Shown in pieces: positions 55,629 through 64,000 of a stretch of DNA of 64,000 nt (the stretch's first letter is position 1; each line of letters starts with the position of its first letter). Origin of the DNA: UBA6663 sp044226485 (GTDB lineage: Bacteria; Chloroflexota; Anaerolineae; Anaerolineales; UBA6663); assembly GCA_044226485.1 (NCBI GenBank), contig JBGAGY010000009.1, positions 248,001 through 312,000 of the forward strand, in the 5' to 3' direction. The notes under the pieces were generated by a model, which was not told where the DNA came from, made no database searches, and worked only from the letters and a program-made list of their open reading frames with translations. The translations under genes were made by a program, and so were the position numbers.

Positions 55629-56759
55629 ATGAAGTTCACGTGCCTGCAAGACAACCTCTCGAAGGGCCTGGGCATCGTCTCGCGCGCGGTTTCTGCGCGC
55701 AGCACGCTTCCGGTGCTTGGCAACATCCTGCTCGCGACCGATCAGGCTCAGGTGCGGCTCTCGGCCACCAACCTCGAGCTCGCGGTCACCTGCTGGATCG
55801 GGGCCAAGATCGAGGATGAGGGCTCGGTGACGCTGCCGGCCAAGACTCTGGTCGACCTCGTCAACACCCTGCCGGGCGAGCCCGTCAGCCTGGCGTTGAC
55901 CGCGCGCACTCAGACGGTCAACATCAACTGCGGCCGGATCAAGGCGAGCATCAAGGGCATCGACGCTCAGGAGTTCCCGACCATCCCCCCGGCGGATCTC
56001 GACAAAGCGATCCAGCTCAACGTCGAGGACCTGCGCTCGATGATCACGTCCGTGATCTTCGCGGCGGCCACCGACGAGACCCGGCCGATCCTGACCGGCG
56101 TGCTGGCGCGGCTCGAGGGCAATCGCTTCGTCCTCGCGGCCTCCGACGGCTTCCGCGTCGCCGAGCGCACGGCGTACCTGTCGAGCCCGGTGTCCGAGCC
56201 CGTCACGGCTGTCATCCCGGCGCGTGCGCTGGCCGAGCTGGCGCGCATCATCGACCCCGAGCAGCCCGTTTACATGCAACTGCCTCCGGGCCGCGGCCAG
56301 GTCATCTTCCACAACGGCACCGTCGAGCTTGTGGCCCAACTGATCGAAGGCGCCTTCCCGGTCTATCAGGGCATCATCCCCAAGGCCTATCGCACGCGCA
56401 CGGTCGTGGGCACCGATGAGTTCCGCAAGGCCTGCCGCTCGTCGGATATCATCGCCCGCGAGGCCGCGCACACCACCCGCCTGAAGATCAAGCCCGGCGA
56501 GGAGTTGACGCCCGGGCACGTGACGATCTCGGCGACGGCTGCCGAGATGGGCGACAACGTCGCCGACCTCGACGCGACCATCGAAGGCGACGCCGTCGAG
56601 ATCGCTTTCAACGTCAAGTATCTGGTCGACGTGCTCGGCGTCATCGACACGCCGAACGTCGCGCTCGAAACGGCCGGCGCCACGAGCCCCGGCGTGATCA
56701 AGCCGGTCGGCCGAGACGATTACATTTACATCGTCATGCCCATGCATCTGGGCAAGTAA
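55629..56759 (+). CDS. dnaN: DNA polymerase III sliding clamp (beta subunit)
   Basis: 376 residues, three clamp domains. MKFTCLQDNLSKGLGIVSRA with RSTLPVLGNI and the C-terminal YIYIVMPMHLGK (M-P-M/V-x-L) match DnaN. The clamp gives processivity to the replicative polymerase. It is not next to dnaA or recF here, so it may be away from the origin or a second copy. Confidence 0.96.
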   Translation: MKFTCLQDNLSKGLGIVSRAVSARSTLPVLGNILLATDQAQVRLSATNLELAVTCWIGAKIEDEGSVTLPAKTLVDLVNTLPGEPVSLALTARTQTVNINCGRIKASIKGIDAQEFPTIPPADLDKAIQLNVEDLRSMITSVIFAAATDETRPILTGVLARLEGNRFVLAASDGFRVAERTAYLSSPVSEPVTAVIPARALAELARIIDPEQPVYMQLPPGRGQVIFHNGTVELVAQLIEGAFPVYQGIIPKAYRTRTVVGTDEFRKACRSSDIIAREAAHTTRLKIKPGEELTPGHVTISATAAEMGDNVADLDATIEGDAVEIAFNVKYLVDVLGVIDTPNVALETAGATSPGVIKPVGRDDYIYIVMPMHLGK

Positions 56760-56768
56760 GTCGGAAAC

Positions 56769-56809
56769 AAAAGAGGCCCGCGGAGATCATCCGCGGGCCT
56801 CTTTTTTTT
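56769..56809. terminator. Strong bidirectional terminator between dnaN and the fasciclin gene
   Basis: Perfect 16-bp stem (56769-56784 with 56790-56805), 5-nt loop and a run of 8 T. Confidence 0.95.
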
Positions 56810-56819
56810 GTTGCCTCAG

Positions 56820-57407
56820 TCACGGCGCCGGCTGCAGCACGTATTCGATCATGTGGATGACGCCGTTCGTGGCCGGGATGTCGCCGATGAGGATGCGCAC
56901 GTTGTTGACCAGCAGCTCGTCGCCGCGTTGCCGGAGCAGCAACCGATGCCCGGGCAGGGCCGAGTCGACGCCCTCCATCTCGCCAAGCGCCTTCGCGCTC
57001 AGGGTCTGCGGCACCAGATGATATCGGAGTAGGTCGGCGGTCTGTTGCGCGTTAGCCGGGTCGAGCCAGGCCTCGACGGTGCCGGCCGGCAACTGGTCGA
57101 AGGCGGAGTTGCTCGGGGCGAAGAAGGTGAACGACCCTTCGTTGTCGAGCGTTTCGGCGAAGGCCGCGGCGTCGATCAACTCGACAAGCGTGCTGAAGCG
57201 GCCGTCATTCTGGAGCGTGGGCAACAGCCCGAGGATGTGCCCGGCGAAAGTCGGGATCGGGGTGGGGACCGGCGAGGCTGTGGCGGTGGGTTCGGCCGGC
57301 GTCTCGGTCACCGTCGCCTCCGGCGATGCACAGGCAGCGAGCACCATCGCCGTCGACAAAAGCGCCGCCGGCATCGTCGTTCTCCAACGCAACAACCCGC
57401 CCGACAT
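56820..57407 (-). CDS. Fasciclin (FAS1)-domain lipoprotein
   Basis: 195 residues. Signal with lipobox VLAACAS, a Thr/Pro linker, then one FAS1 domain: FSTLVELIDAAAFAETLDNE, FTFFAPSNSAFDQLP, LLRYHLVPQ and NGVIHMIEYVLQP. FAS1 domains mediate surface adhesion. The ATG at 57407 follows GGGAGGT; the longer frame lacks a signal. Confidence 0.9.
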   Translation of the reverse strand: MSGGLLRWRTTMPAALLSTAMVLAACASPEATVTETPAEPTATASPVPTPIPTFAGHILGLLPTLQNDGRFSTLVELIDAAAFAETLDNEGSFTFFAPSNSAFDQLPAGTVEAWLDPANAQQTADLLRYHLVPQTLSAKALGEMEGVDSALPGHRLLLRQRGDELLVNNVRILIGDIPATNGVIHMIEYVLQPAP

Positions 57408-57557
57408 GTCGACCTCCCGACCTGCCCACTTGGCGTGGACAGGGTTCCGACCCCCGGACTCACCTCCCTGTGAGTTGACTTGAGTTTCCACCAAGGCGGT
57501 GCTGTGCGCAAGCCATCGGGCCGTGAAAACTGCGTGCAAGATCGGGCCCGCGGCGAA

Positions 57558-57586
57558 CGAAAAGCCCCGGCGCGATGGCCGGGGCT
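57558..57586 (-). terminator. Terminator of mscL
   Basis: AGCCCCGGC (57563-57571) pairs with 57578-57586; on the minus strand it is followed by TTTTCG. Confidence 0.82.
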
Positions 57587-57610
57587 GTCGATTTCTGCAG
57601 GAGGCGAAGG

Positions 57611-58024
57611 TCAGCGGCCGCGGGCGAGCAGGTCGCGGATCTCGGTCAGGAGCTTCTCCTGAGGCGGCGGCCCAGCCGGCGGCGGCGGGGGCGGCGGCGG
57701 GCTGAACCTGTTTGCCAGGCGCACGATCTGGAAAATGATGAAGGCGATGATCAGGAAGTTGATAATGATGGTGATGAAGTTGCCCCAGGCGAGCACAGCG
57801 CCCTGTTCACGGGCCGCGGCCAGCGAGTCGGCCGTCACGGCCGAGCTCAGCGGGATGAAGTAATTCTCGAAGGATAGACCGCCAAGTGCGACGCCAACCA
57901 GGGGCATGATGATGTCGTTCACCAGCGAGTTCACGATCGCGCCAAACGCCCCGCCGATGATCACGCCGACGGCGAGATCCAGGACGTTGCCGCGCATAAT
58001 GAATTTGCGGAATTCAGCAAGCAT
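57611..58024 (-). CDS. mscL: Large-conductance mechanosensitive channel MscL
   Basis: 137 residues. N-terminal FRKFIMRGNVLDLAVGVIIG with the pore helix (VGVIIGGAFGAIVNSLVNDI), second helix (NFLIIAFIIFQIVRLANRF) and a C-terminal bundle (EKLLTEIRDLLARG). The linker to the bundle is an uninterrupted run of Pro, unusual for MscL. Opens at high membrane tension to release solutes. Confidence 0.95.
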   Translation of the reverse strand: MLAEFRKFIMRGNVLDLAVGVIIGGAFGAIVNSLVNDIIMPLVGVALGGLSFENYFIPLSSAVTADSLAAAREQGAVLAWGNFITIIINFLIIAFIIFQIVRLANRFSPPPPPPPPAGPPPQEKLLTEIRDLLARGR

Positions 58025-58202
58025 AATCAGTGTCTCCTTGTATCAAAATGGCCTGACGCCCCCCTGCAGATGGCGCGAACTATAACCGATATGTCGAGTG
58101 CTGACAAACCTTGTACCATTTAAGAAAGCGCGATTGTCGGCGGGATAAAACGATTAATCTCGGCGTCTGACAGCCATCTGGGCGGATCTCCGCGGGCGGA
58201 TT

Positions 58203-58955
58203 TCAGCCCAGATCCGCAAAGTCCTGAAGCTCGCCAAGGAGCCGCTCGGCCGTCAGGTCGAGATCCAGGGGCGTCAGCGAGGCAAAGCCGTGGGTCACGG
58301 CCCAGACGTCAGTGCCTTCGACGGCTTCGCCGGTCGGCTCCTCGCCGCCGATCCAGTAGTACGGCCGGCCGCGCGGGTCTTCGCGCGTGACGACGACATC
58401 GTGGTAGATGCGCTGACCTTGCCGAGTCACTTTGAGCCCCTGCGGTTGGGCGGGCACGTTAAGGTTGAGCAGGTTGCCTTTCGGCAGGCCGCGACGCAGA
58501 CAGAGCTCGGCGACCCGGCAGGCCCACTGCGCCGCCGGTGCGTAGTCGTCGAGCGTGCGCGCACGGGTCGACACCGCGATGGCCGGGATCCCGGCGATCA
58601 CGCCCTCCATGGCGGCCGTGACAGTGCCCGAGTACGTCAGGTCCTGTGCGAGATTGAAGTTCGGGTTGATGCCCGACACGACAAGGTCGACCGGCGCCGT
58701 CAGGAAGCCCTTGAGCGCGAGGGCGACGCCGTCGGCCGGAGAGCCCGAGCACGCCCAGGCCGGGGTGGTGCCGTCGGCCAGAGTGGTCAGATCGAGGCGC
58801 AGCGGCTTGTGCAGGGTCTTGCGGTGGCCCACCGCCGACATGTTGTTGGCCGGAGCCACGATCGTCATCTCGTGGCCCAGCGGCTCAAGCCCGCGTTTCA
58901 GCGCCAGCAGCCCGGGCGCGAACACACCGTCGTCATTCGTCAGGAGGAGATGCAT
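58203..58955 (-). CDS. surE: 5'-nucleotidase SurE
   Basis: 250 residues. N-terminal LLTNDDGVFAPGL with the metal Asp pair, APANNMSAVGH, VVSGINPNFNLAQDLTYSGT and the GIPAIAVS motif. Metal-dependent phosphatase of nucleoside monophosphates and short polyphosphates. It starts at 58955, 55 nt after the mscS stop, in the same direction as mscL and mscS; a cotranscribed stress group is possible. Confidence 0.95.
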   Translation of the reverse strand: MHLLLTNDDGVFAPGLLALKRGLEPLGHEMTIVAPANNMSAVGHRKTLHKPLRLDLTTLADGTTPAWACSGSPADGVALALKGFLTAPVDLVVSGINPNFNLAQDLTYSGTVTAAMEGVIAGIPAIAVSTRARTLDDYAPAAQWACRVAELCLRRGLPKGNLLNLNVPAQPQGLKVTRQGQRIYHDVVVTREDPRGRPYYWIGGEEPTGEAVEGTDVWAVTHGFASLTPLDLDLTAERLLGELQDFADLG

Positions 58956-59009
58956 GGTGATCCGATGAGGTGAGGACAGCGACGACCGCTTGCCTGGCGG
59001 CGGCGCCCG

Positions 59010-59840
59010 TCACTCATGCTTGATGCCCGATTCCGTCAGGCGCGATTGAAGCAAAGCCAGGATGTCGAGCTTGAGTTGAGCGCCCTCGCCGTGGCGCGAG
59101 CGCGCGATGAGCATGAGTTCGGCCTGATCACCCACCGGGGTGTCGGTGGCGATCAAACGCCAGGGCTCGAGCAGATCCGGAAGCAGCGATGGCGCCTCCT
59201 CGGCAATCGCTTCGAGGGTGGGCAGCGCGCGCGCCAGATCGGCGACCGGCACCAGGAGCTTGAGCCTCACGCCCGAGAAGGCGCCGCGGGTGAAATTGCG
59301 CACCACACGGATCTCGCCGTTCGGCACTGTGAAGGTCTCACCGGTCGGCGCGCGAAGGACGCAATCGCTGACGTTGATCCGCTCGATCACGCCCTCGATC
59401 GGCACGCTGGCGCCCATGATCATGAACTCGACTTTGTCGCCGACGTCGAAGGTGTCGCGAAAGATGAAACTGAGCCCGGCCATCCAGTCGCTGACGACCG
59501 GCCGCGCGGCGAAGCCGAACGCCGCTGAGAACAAGCCGACGACCCAGATCAGCGTGTCGGGCGCCACATAGCGCGACAGGACGAACACCGAGGCGAGGAC
59601 GAACGCCAGCAGGCTGATCGCGCTCGAAGCCAGCGCCTCCACCGTCTTGCGACGTTCGATGGCCGGTTTGCCGTTGCGCAGTCGCATGGCCCCCAGCCGC
59701 GAAAAGCGCCGCGCCAGGAAGCCGCTGATCAGCGAGATCACATAGGCGAGGACAAAGGGCAGGGCGATGTACAGCAGGAAGGGCGGGCCATTCACGGCCA
59801 GCCACGTTTGGAAATCCACCCAAAGGGCTTCTAAAGACAT
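59010..59840 (-). CDS. MscS-family small-conductance mechanosensitive channel
   Basis: 276 residues. Three N-terminal helices, the pore helix GLFSAAFGFAARPVVSDWMA and the beta domain (FDVGDKVEFMIMGASVPIEG, TVPNGEIRVVRNFTRG). Slightly shorter at the N-terminus than the model E. coli protein. TAGAAT lies 8 nt before the ATG, so the mRNA may be leaderless. Confidence 0.92.
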   Translation of the reverse strand: MSLEALWVDFQTWLAVNGPPFLLYIALPFVLAYVISLISGFLARRFSRLGAMRLRNGKPAIERRKTVEALASSAISLLAFVLASVFVLSRYVAPDTLIWVVGLFSAAFGFAARPVVSDWMAGLSFIFRDTFDVGDKVEFMIMGASVPIEGVIERINVSDCVLRAPTGETFTVPNGEIRVVRNFTRGAFSGVRLKLLVPVADLARALPTLEAIAEEAPSLLPDLLEPWRLIATDTPVGDQAELMLIARSRHGEGAQLKLDILALLQSRLTESGIKHE

Positions 59841-59848
59841 CGCGTTCG

Positions 59849-59854
59849 ATTCTA
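59849..59854 (-). promoter_or_regulatory. -10 box (TAGAAT) 8 nt before the MscS-family ATG
   Basis: The complement of 59849-59854 reads TAGAAT; no Shine-Dalgarno before the ATG at 59840. Confidence 0.45.
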
Positions 59855-59876
59855 CTGCACAGGGAAGAGGGGATCA

Positions 59877-59947
59877 GCCGCGGATGGCGCGGATTTCTCG
59901 GATGGAGGACCAGCCTCTCCATCCGAGAAATCCGCGCCATCCGCGGC
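59877..59947 (-). terminator. 31-bp perfect inverted repeat after the EI fusion gene
   Basis: Arms 59877-59907 and 59917-59947 are exact complements with a 9-nt loop, 5 nt after the stop at 59952. Contains GCGGAT words. Confidence 0.78.
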
Positions 59948-59951
59948 CCAA

Positions 59952-62456
59952 TCACTCTGGAGATTGCTGAAGATAAGCTCGAATAGCCTCAGGCGAGGAG
60001 AGGGTCAAGGCATGTTCGGCACGGGCGCGGGCCGAGTCGAAGGCCAGACCGCGCACGATCTGCTTGGCGCGCGGGATGGCCGGCGCCGACATGCTCAACT
60101 CGGTGATGCCCAGGCCCACCAGCATCTCGACGGCGAGCGGATCACCGGCCAGCTCGCCGCACACGCCGGCCCAGATGCCGCGCTCGGCCGCGGCGCGCGC
60201 CGTCTGCCCGATGAGCTCGAGCACCGCCGGCTGGAAAGCATCGGCCAGACGCGCGACGCGGGCGTTGCCGCGCTCGGCGGCCAGCGTGTACTGCGTCAGG
60301 TCGTTGGTGCCGACCGAGAAGAAGTCGACCAGCGCCGCGAACTGCCGCGCGCGAACGGCCGCCGATGGGATCTCGACCATGATGCCGGTCGGGATCGAGG
60401 CCGTCGCGCCGACCTCGCGGATCGACTCCCCCAGCAGAGCGCGCGCCCTTACGAACTCGTCGGGCGTGGCGATCATGGGGAACATGACGCGCACCGGGAA
60501 CTCGGCAGCCACCCGAGCGATCGCGCGCAACTGGACCTTGAAGAACTCGGGCTGGTCGAGCCCCACGCGCACCGCGCGCCAGCCCAGGAACGGGTTGGCC
60601 TCATGGCCCATGTCGACGTAGGCCAGCGGCTTGTCGCCGCCGACGTCGAGCGTGCGGATGATGACCGGCCGGCCCTGCATGGCCGCGCACACCGCGCGAT
60701 AGGCCGTGTACTGCTCGTCTTCGCTCGGCGCCGTTTCGCGATCGAGGAACAGAAACTCGGTGCGGAAGAGGCCAACGCCTTCAGCGCCGGCTGCGACGGC
60801 GGCGCGCGCATCGGCCTCCGATCCTACATTGGCCACGATCTCGATGCGACGCCCGTCACGCGTGACGGCCGCCTCCTTTGCAGCCGCCCGGGCCGTCGCT
60901 GCAACCTGCGCGGCGGCGCGTTGGCGCTCGAGCGCTTCGGCCTGGGTCGCCTCATCCGGCGCGGGCACGATCCGCCCGGCGTCCCCATCGAGCAGGAGCA
61001 GCGAGCCGTCGGCCAACGCGCGCAAACCCGTGCCGAGGCCGACCACGGCCGGGATGCCGAGGCTGCGCGCCAGGATCGCGCTGTGCGAGGTCGGGCCGCC
61101 GAACGCCGTGGCAATGCCCTGCACCACGGCCGGGTCAAGCCCGGCGGTCTCGGCCGGCGTCAGATCGTCGGCCACGAGGATGCCCGGCCCCGCCAGCGTG
61201 GGGCGAAGATCCTGCCCACTGAGCGCGGCCAGCACTTGCTGATCCACATCCTCCACGTCAGCGGCGCGGGCGCGCAGGTAGGCGTCATCGAGGCCGCGAT
61301 ATTCGGCGGCGAGCGCCTGGGCTGCGGAGTGCCAGGCCTGCCCGGCGTTGGCGCATCGCTCTTGGATGGCGCGCTCGGCCGGCGTGCGCAAGGCCGGGTC
61401 GTCGAGGAAGAGCAGATGGGCGTCGAAGATCTCGGCGCTCTGTCGATCGCCATGTGCCAGAACCGCTTTGCGCGAGGCCTCGATGCGTCGACGCGCGCCG
61501 GCCAGAGCTTCGGTCAGACGCGCGATCTCGGCTTCCGGCGATGATGCCGCCTCCGCTGAGGGCACGAGGCGCGCGGCCGAGAAGCGCCGCACCGGACCGA
61601 GCGCAAGGCCGGGGCCGGCCGCGATGCCGGCGTGCGGCTGGTTATCGGTCAGGAGGGCGGCAGGCCCAGCCTCGACGTCGGACGAGGCCGTGTCGACCGG
61701 CGTGGGCGACTCGGCCGTGACATCGTCCAGCGGGTCGCCGAAGTTGTTGTCGGCCAGGCGCTGGACTGCGGCGAGCGCTTCCTCAGCCTGTGGACCCGAG
61801 GCCCTCAGCGTGATCGTGTGGCCGGCGCGCACGCCAAGCGTCGTCACGCCGTTGATGCTGAGCGCGCTGACGGGGCCGCGCCCGGTCGTGTCGTTGGTGA
61901 GGGAGACGTCAGCCTTGAAGCCGCCGACCGTGCCGACGAAACGCGCGGCAGGGCGGGCGTGCAGGCCGAGTTTGTTATGGACGGTCAGGGTCAGCGAATG
62001 GCGGGCTGCCAGGTCGTCGACGGCCGTGGCAACGGGCATGTCGGGGGCAACGCCCAATTGGGTCTGCTTGGGGATCAGGGCGCTGCGGGCTTCGGCAGCG
62101 ACCCGCGCCAGCGGCGCGCCCAGCCGCGACTGCACGGCCGCGGCGATGGCGCCTTCGGCGAGCGGGGCCTCGCACAGCAGAATGCGATCGAGGGCATCGC
62201 CGCCGAGCATGTCGCGGGCCATCTCAGTGCTGAGGATGGCGCTGCCCAGATCCATCAGCACGAGCACGCCGTCGCCCTGGTCGGCGGCGTCGAGCGCTTC
62301 GCCGATGAGGGCGATGTCGGTGCCGATCGCGCCGGCGGGTTCGCGCAGGCCGCCCGCCGCGATGATCGGCACATCGGGGCCGGCCATCTGACGGGCAAGC
62401 TCAACAACACCCTCGGCTAACCGTTGGCTGTGCGAGACGATGACGATTCCGACCAT
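59952..62456 (-). CDS. DhaM-type EIIA / HPr / enzyme I fusion phosphotransferase
   Basis: 834 residues. Residues 1-130: mannose-EIIA-like DhaM domain with His9 (VIVSHS). Residues 152-240: HPr with His166 (GLHARPAARF) and the regulatory Ser region (VSALSINGV). Residues 275-834: enzyme I with His458 (GGPTSHSAILARSLG) and the PEP barrel (RTEFLFLDRETAPSEDEQYT, CGELAGDPLA). It passes phosphate from PEP to its own HPr and EIIA, usually to feed dihydroxyacetone kinase DhaK/DhaL. No dhaK or dhaL is nearby. The start at 62456 is the conserved MVGIVIVSHS. Confidence 0.94.
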   Translation of the reverse strand: MVGIVIVSHSQRLAEGVVELARQMAGPDVPIIAAGGLREPAGAIGTDIALIGEALDAADQGDGVLVLMDLGSAILSTEMARDMLGGDALDRILLCEAPLAEGAIAAAVQSRLGAPLARVAAEARSALIPKQTQLGVAPDMPVATAVDDLAARHSLTLTVHNKLGLHARPAARFVGTVGGFKADVSLTNDTTGRGPVSALSINGVTTLGVRAGHTITLRASGPQAEEALAAVQRLADNNFGDPLDDVTAESPTPVDTASSDVEAGPAALLTDNQPHAGIAAGPGLALGPVRRFSAARLVPSAEAASSPEAEIARLTEALAGARRRIEASRKAVLAHGDRQSAEIFDAHLLFLDDPALRTPAERAIQERCANAGQAWHSAAQALAAEYRGLDDAYLRARAADVEDVDQQVLAALSGQDLRPTLAGPGILVADDLTPAETAGLDPAVVQGIATAFGGPTSHSAILARSLGIPAVVGLGTGLRALADGSLLLLDGDAGRIVPAPDEATQAEALERQRAAAQVAATARAAAKEAAVTRDGRRIEIVANVGSEADARAAVAAGAEGVGLFRTEFLFLDRETAPSEDEQYTAYRAVCAAMQGRPVIIRTLDVGGDKPLAYVDMGHEANPFLGWRAVRVGLDQPEFFKVQLRAIARVAAEFPVRVMFPMIATPDEFVRARALLGESIREVGATASIPTGIMVEIPSAAVRARQFAALVDFFSVGTNDLTQYTLAAERGNARVARLADAFQPAVLELIGQTARAAAERGIWAGVCGELAGDPLAVEMLVGLGITELSMSAPAIPRAKQIVRGLAFDSARARAEHALTLSSPEAIRAYLQQSPE

Positions 62457-62488
62457 GTCGGCGCTTCTTCTCCGGCGGACGAAACGAA

Positions 62489-63019
62489 TCAGCCCTGTGA
62501 CTCGATCGCGGCCACCAGTTCGCGACAAAAGTCGGGGATGTCGGCGACGACGCGGCCCCACACAAGGTTGCCCTCGCGGAAGGCGGCTTCATCAGCCCAG
62601 ACGGCCCCGGCGTTGACCAGGTCGTCCTTGATGCCCAGGGATCCCGTCGCGCGGCTGCCCTTCGGGATGATGCCGGCCGAAATGGCGACGAGGCCGGCAT
62701 GACAGATCAGACCCACGATCTTACCGCGCTGGCTGACGCCGCGCACGAGCGACTTGATCGCGTCGTAACGGCGCAGTTTGTCGGGTGCCCACCCTCCGGG
62801 CACGACCAGCGCGTCGTAGTCGTCGGCGCTGACTGCCGCGGCAGCGAGTTGGGTGGTGGCCGTGAGCGCATTCTTGCCCCGCACGGTCTTGTTGGCCTCG
62901 GTGCCGACCAACGCGACCTTTGCGCCTTCTTCCTGAAGACGCATCACGGTCACCCAGAATTCGAGGTCCTCGAACCCTTCGTCCAGCAATACGGCTATTC
63001 GTTTGTTTTTGAGGCGCAT
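62489..63019 (-). CDS. DJ-1/PfpI-family protein (glutamine amidotransferase-like)
   Basis: 176 residues. DEGFEDLEFWVTVMRLQEEG carries the Glu that tunes the cysteine, and the nucleophile elbow is LICHAGLVAIS. PfpI-type proteins act as deglycases, proteases or stress proteins. It lies 32 nt upstream of the EI fusion and is probably its operon partner; GGGG precedes the ATG at suitable distance (AGGGGTTTCC). Confidence 0.9.
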   Translation of the reverse strand: MRLKNKRIAVLLDEGFEDLEFWVTVMRLQEEGAKVALVGTEANKTVRGKNALTATTQLAAAAVSADDYDALVVPGGWAPDKLRRYDAIKSLVRGVSQRGKIVGLICHAGLVAISAGIIPKGSRATGSLGIKDDLVNAGAVWADEAAFREGNLVWGRVVADIPDFCRELVAAIESQG

Positions 63020-63243
63020 GGCTTGGAAACCCCTAACAGCTTTATTATCCCGCGAATCTGGGATTACGGGGCGGGTTAGCCAGGGTGTGTGCCTGAGTCA
63101 CCGAAGGCGCCAGCACTCAGCGTTGTCAGGCTGTTTTCGGGCGAACGGACTTGTTTGCGGATGACACGGGGCGATTGGCGAACGACCCCGCGTCATCCGT
63201 CGCGGCTGCCTTTTCGCCGCCCCGGCGAGCGCCTGACCGACGT

Positions 63244-63852
63244 TCAGTCGATCATCGAGAGGCCCGCGAAGTTGACGACGACGATGATGGCATTCAGCGG
63301 CCAGAGCGCCAGCGTCAGCAGCATGGCGGTCAGCGGGTGCCAGCGAGTGGGCGGTGTCCAGGCCCAGGCTGTGGCGAGGGTGAGCAGGCTTGTGACGCCC
63401 AGGATGGCCAGGCCGATCGGAAGCCAGGCCTGTTCGGAGAGCCCGAGCCCGACCAACGTGAAGTCGCCGGGCGCGAGCGCCGCGGCCAGCTCCGACGGCG
63501 ACGTCAGGACGGCCAGGCGATTGAAGTACCCGAAGCCCCTCACCTGGCAGGTCAGTCGGGCCTCGTCTAGCGTCGCCGCGCAGTTCGTGCCATCGTTGGT
63601 GCGCACGACGACTTTCAGAACGCCGGCCGACGTGTTCAGCGTGCAGGCCAGGTCGAAGCTCATCGACGCCGAGAGATGATCGCAATCGAAGCGCCGGCCA
63701 TCGAGGTAGAGATCGTTGACCCGCACCACGGCAATGGCCTCATCGGGTCGGGCCGGCTTCAGCCAAAGGCCGGTCAACCACAACGCGAGCCAGCTGAGGA
63801 CCAGGATCGTCAAGGGCATCCAGCGGATGAGGGTGGAACGTGACGTGTTCAT
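63244..63852 (-). CDS. Unknown membrane protein with cysteine-rich outer domain
   Basis: 202 residues. One N-terminal helix (about 12-31), an outer domain of about 100 residues with four or five Cys (RFDCDHL, DLACTLN, TNCAATL, LTCQVRG) probably in disulfides, then two C-terminal helices (about 140-162, 172-195). No family recognised. TAGACT lies 6 nt before the ATG, suggesting a leaderless mRNA. Confidence 0.65.
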   Translation of the reverse strand: MNTSRSTLIRWMPLTILVLSWLALWLTGLWLKPARPDEAIAVVRVNDLYLDGRRFDCDHLSASMSFDLACTLNTSAGVLKVVVRTNDGTNCAATLDEARLTCQVRGFGYFNRLAVLTSPSELAAALAPGDFTLVGLGLSEQAWLPIGLAILGVTSLLTLATAWAWTPPTRWHPLTAMLLTLALWPLNAIIVVVNFAGLSMID

Positions 63853-63858
63853 GCCCCG

Positions 63859-63864
63859 AGTCTA
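63859..63864 (-). promoter_or_regulatory. -10 box (TAGACT) 6 nt before the unknown membrane protein
   Basis: The complement of 63859-63864 reads TAGACT, with no Shine-Dalgarno before the ATG at 63852. The remaining bases to 64000 hold nothing I can identify. Confidence 0.4.
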
Positions 63865-64000
63865 GAACGCTCGTCGAACCGGCTCAAGGCGCTCGACCGT
63901 CGGTGTAACGTGGTTGTGACGATGGGGATCAAGTGCAGCGCGGGCACGACGCGACCTGGGCGACGGCGTCGAGCGTATCTCGCGTGATCGCTTCGGCCGG

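Overview
This is a GC-rich (about 65%) bacterial chromosome segment with no rRNA, tRNA, CRISPR array, prophage or transposase gene that I can see. I judge the host to be a member of the Chloroflexota, probably an Anaerolineae/Caldilineae-like aerobe. The reasons are an A2-type caa3 oxidase cluster with a fused heme synthase, a Thr/Pro/Arg repeat surface protein, a CHAT protease with subtilases, separate gatCA and gatB loci, scpA, and a DhaM-HPr-EI fusion. This is inference from gene content, not a database match.

Layout. 0-5.5 kb: a complete branched-chain amino-acid (Liv-type) ABC importer on the minus strand (livF runs off the edge). 5.6-9.3 kb: a repeat-rich secreted protein and a kinase-fold phosphotransferase. 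9.5-14.7 kb: gatCA facing scpA, a zinc-ribbon membrane protein and a membrane glycosyltransferase. 14.8-24 kb: a caa3 cytochrome oxidase region, with subunits III/IV divergent from II/I, then a CtaA-CtaB fusion, three small or unknown membrane proteins and a membrane-anchored cytochrome c with an internally duplicated membrane module. 24-27.6 kb: a repeat-built non-coding element, a DinB-like protein, a YgfZ-like protein and an unknown protein.

27.7-36.2 kb: the most unusual locus, read on the minus strand as sigma factor, anti-sigma-like protein, TPR-CHAT caspase-fold protease, and two paralogous exported subtilisins carrying a 7-residue SPWSVTG repeat. It resembles a proteolytically switched transcription circuit. 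36.5-38.2 kb: a sugar nucleotidyltransferase and a 120-bp tandem repeat block. 38.3-48.1 kb: a GntR-controlled sugar operon (DegT aminotransferase, GH4, ROK kinase, PIG-L deacetylase, ABC sugar importer without its own ATPase, FucI-like protein). 48.3-56.8 kb: an aminotransferase, a DUF3052-like protein, gatB, glutamate dehydrogenase, a PEP-synthase-like protein and dnaN. 56.8-63.9 kb: a minus-strand series with a fasciclin lipoprotein, mscL, surE, an MscS channel, a DhaM-HPr-EI fusion, a PfpI-like protein and an unknown membrane protein.

Three genome-wide habits show up. (1) Many intergenic spaces are built of tandem 7-nt words arranged as facing inverted arms; one such palindrome lies in frame inside gatB. 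(2) At least eight genes have a TATAAT-like box only 6-9 nt before the ATG and no Shine-Dalgarno, implying leaderless mRNAs, while other genes have strong Shine-Dalgarno sequences. (3) Terminators are long, near-perfect hairpins, often bidirectional between convergent genes.
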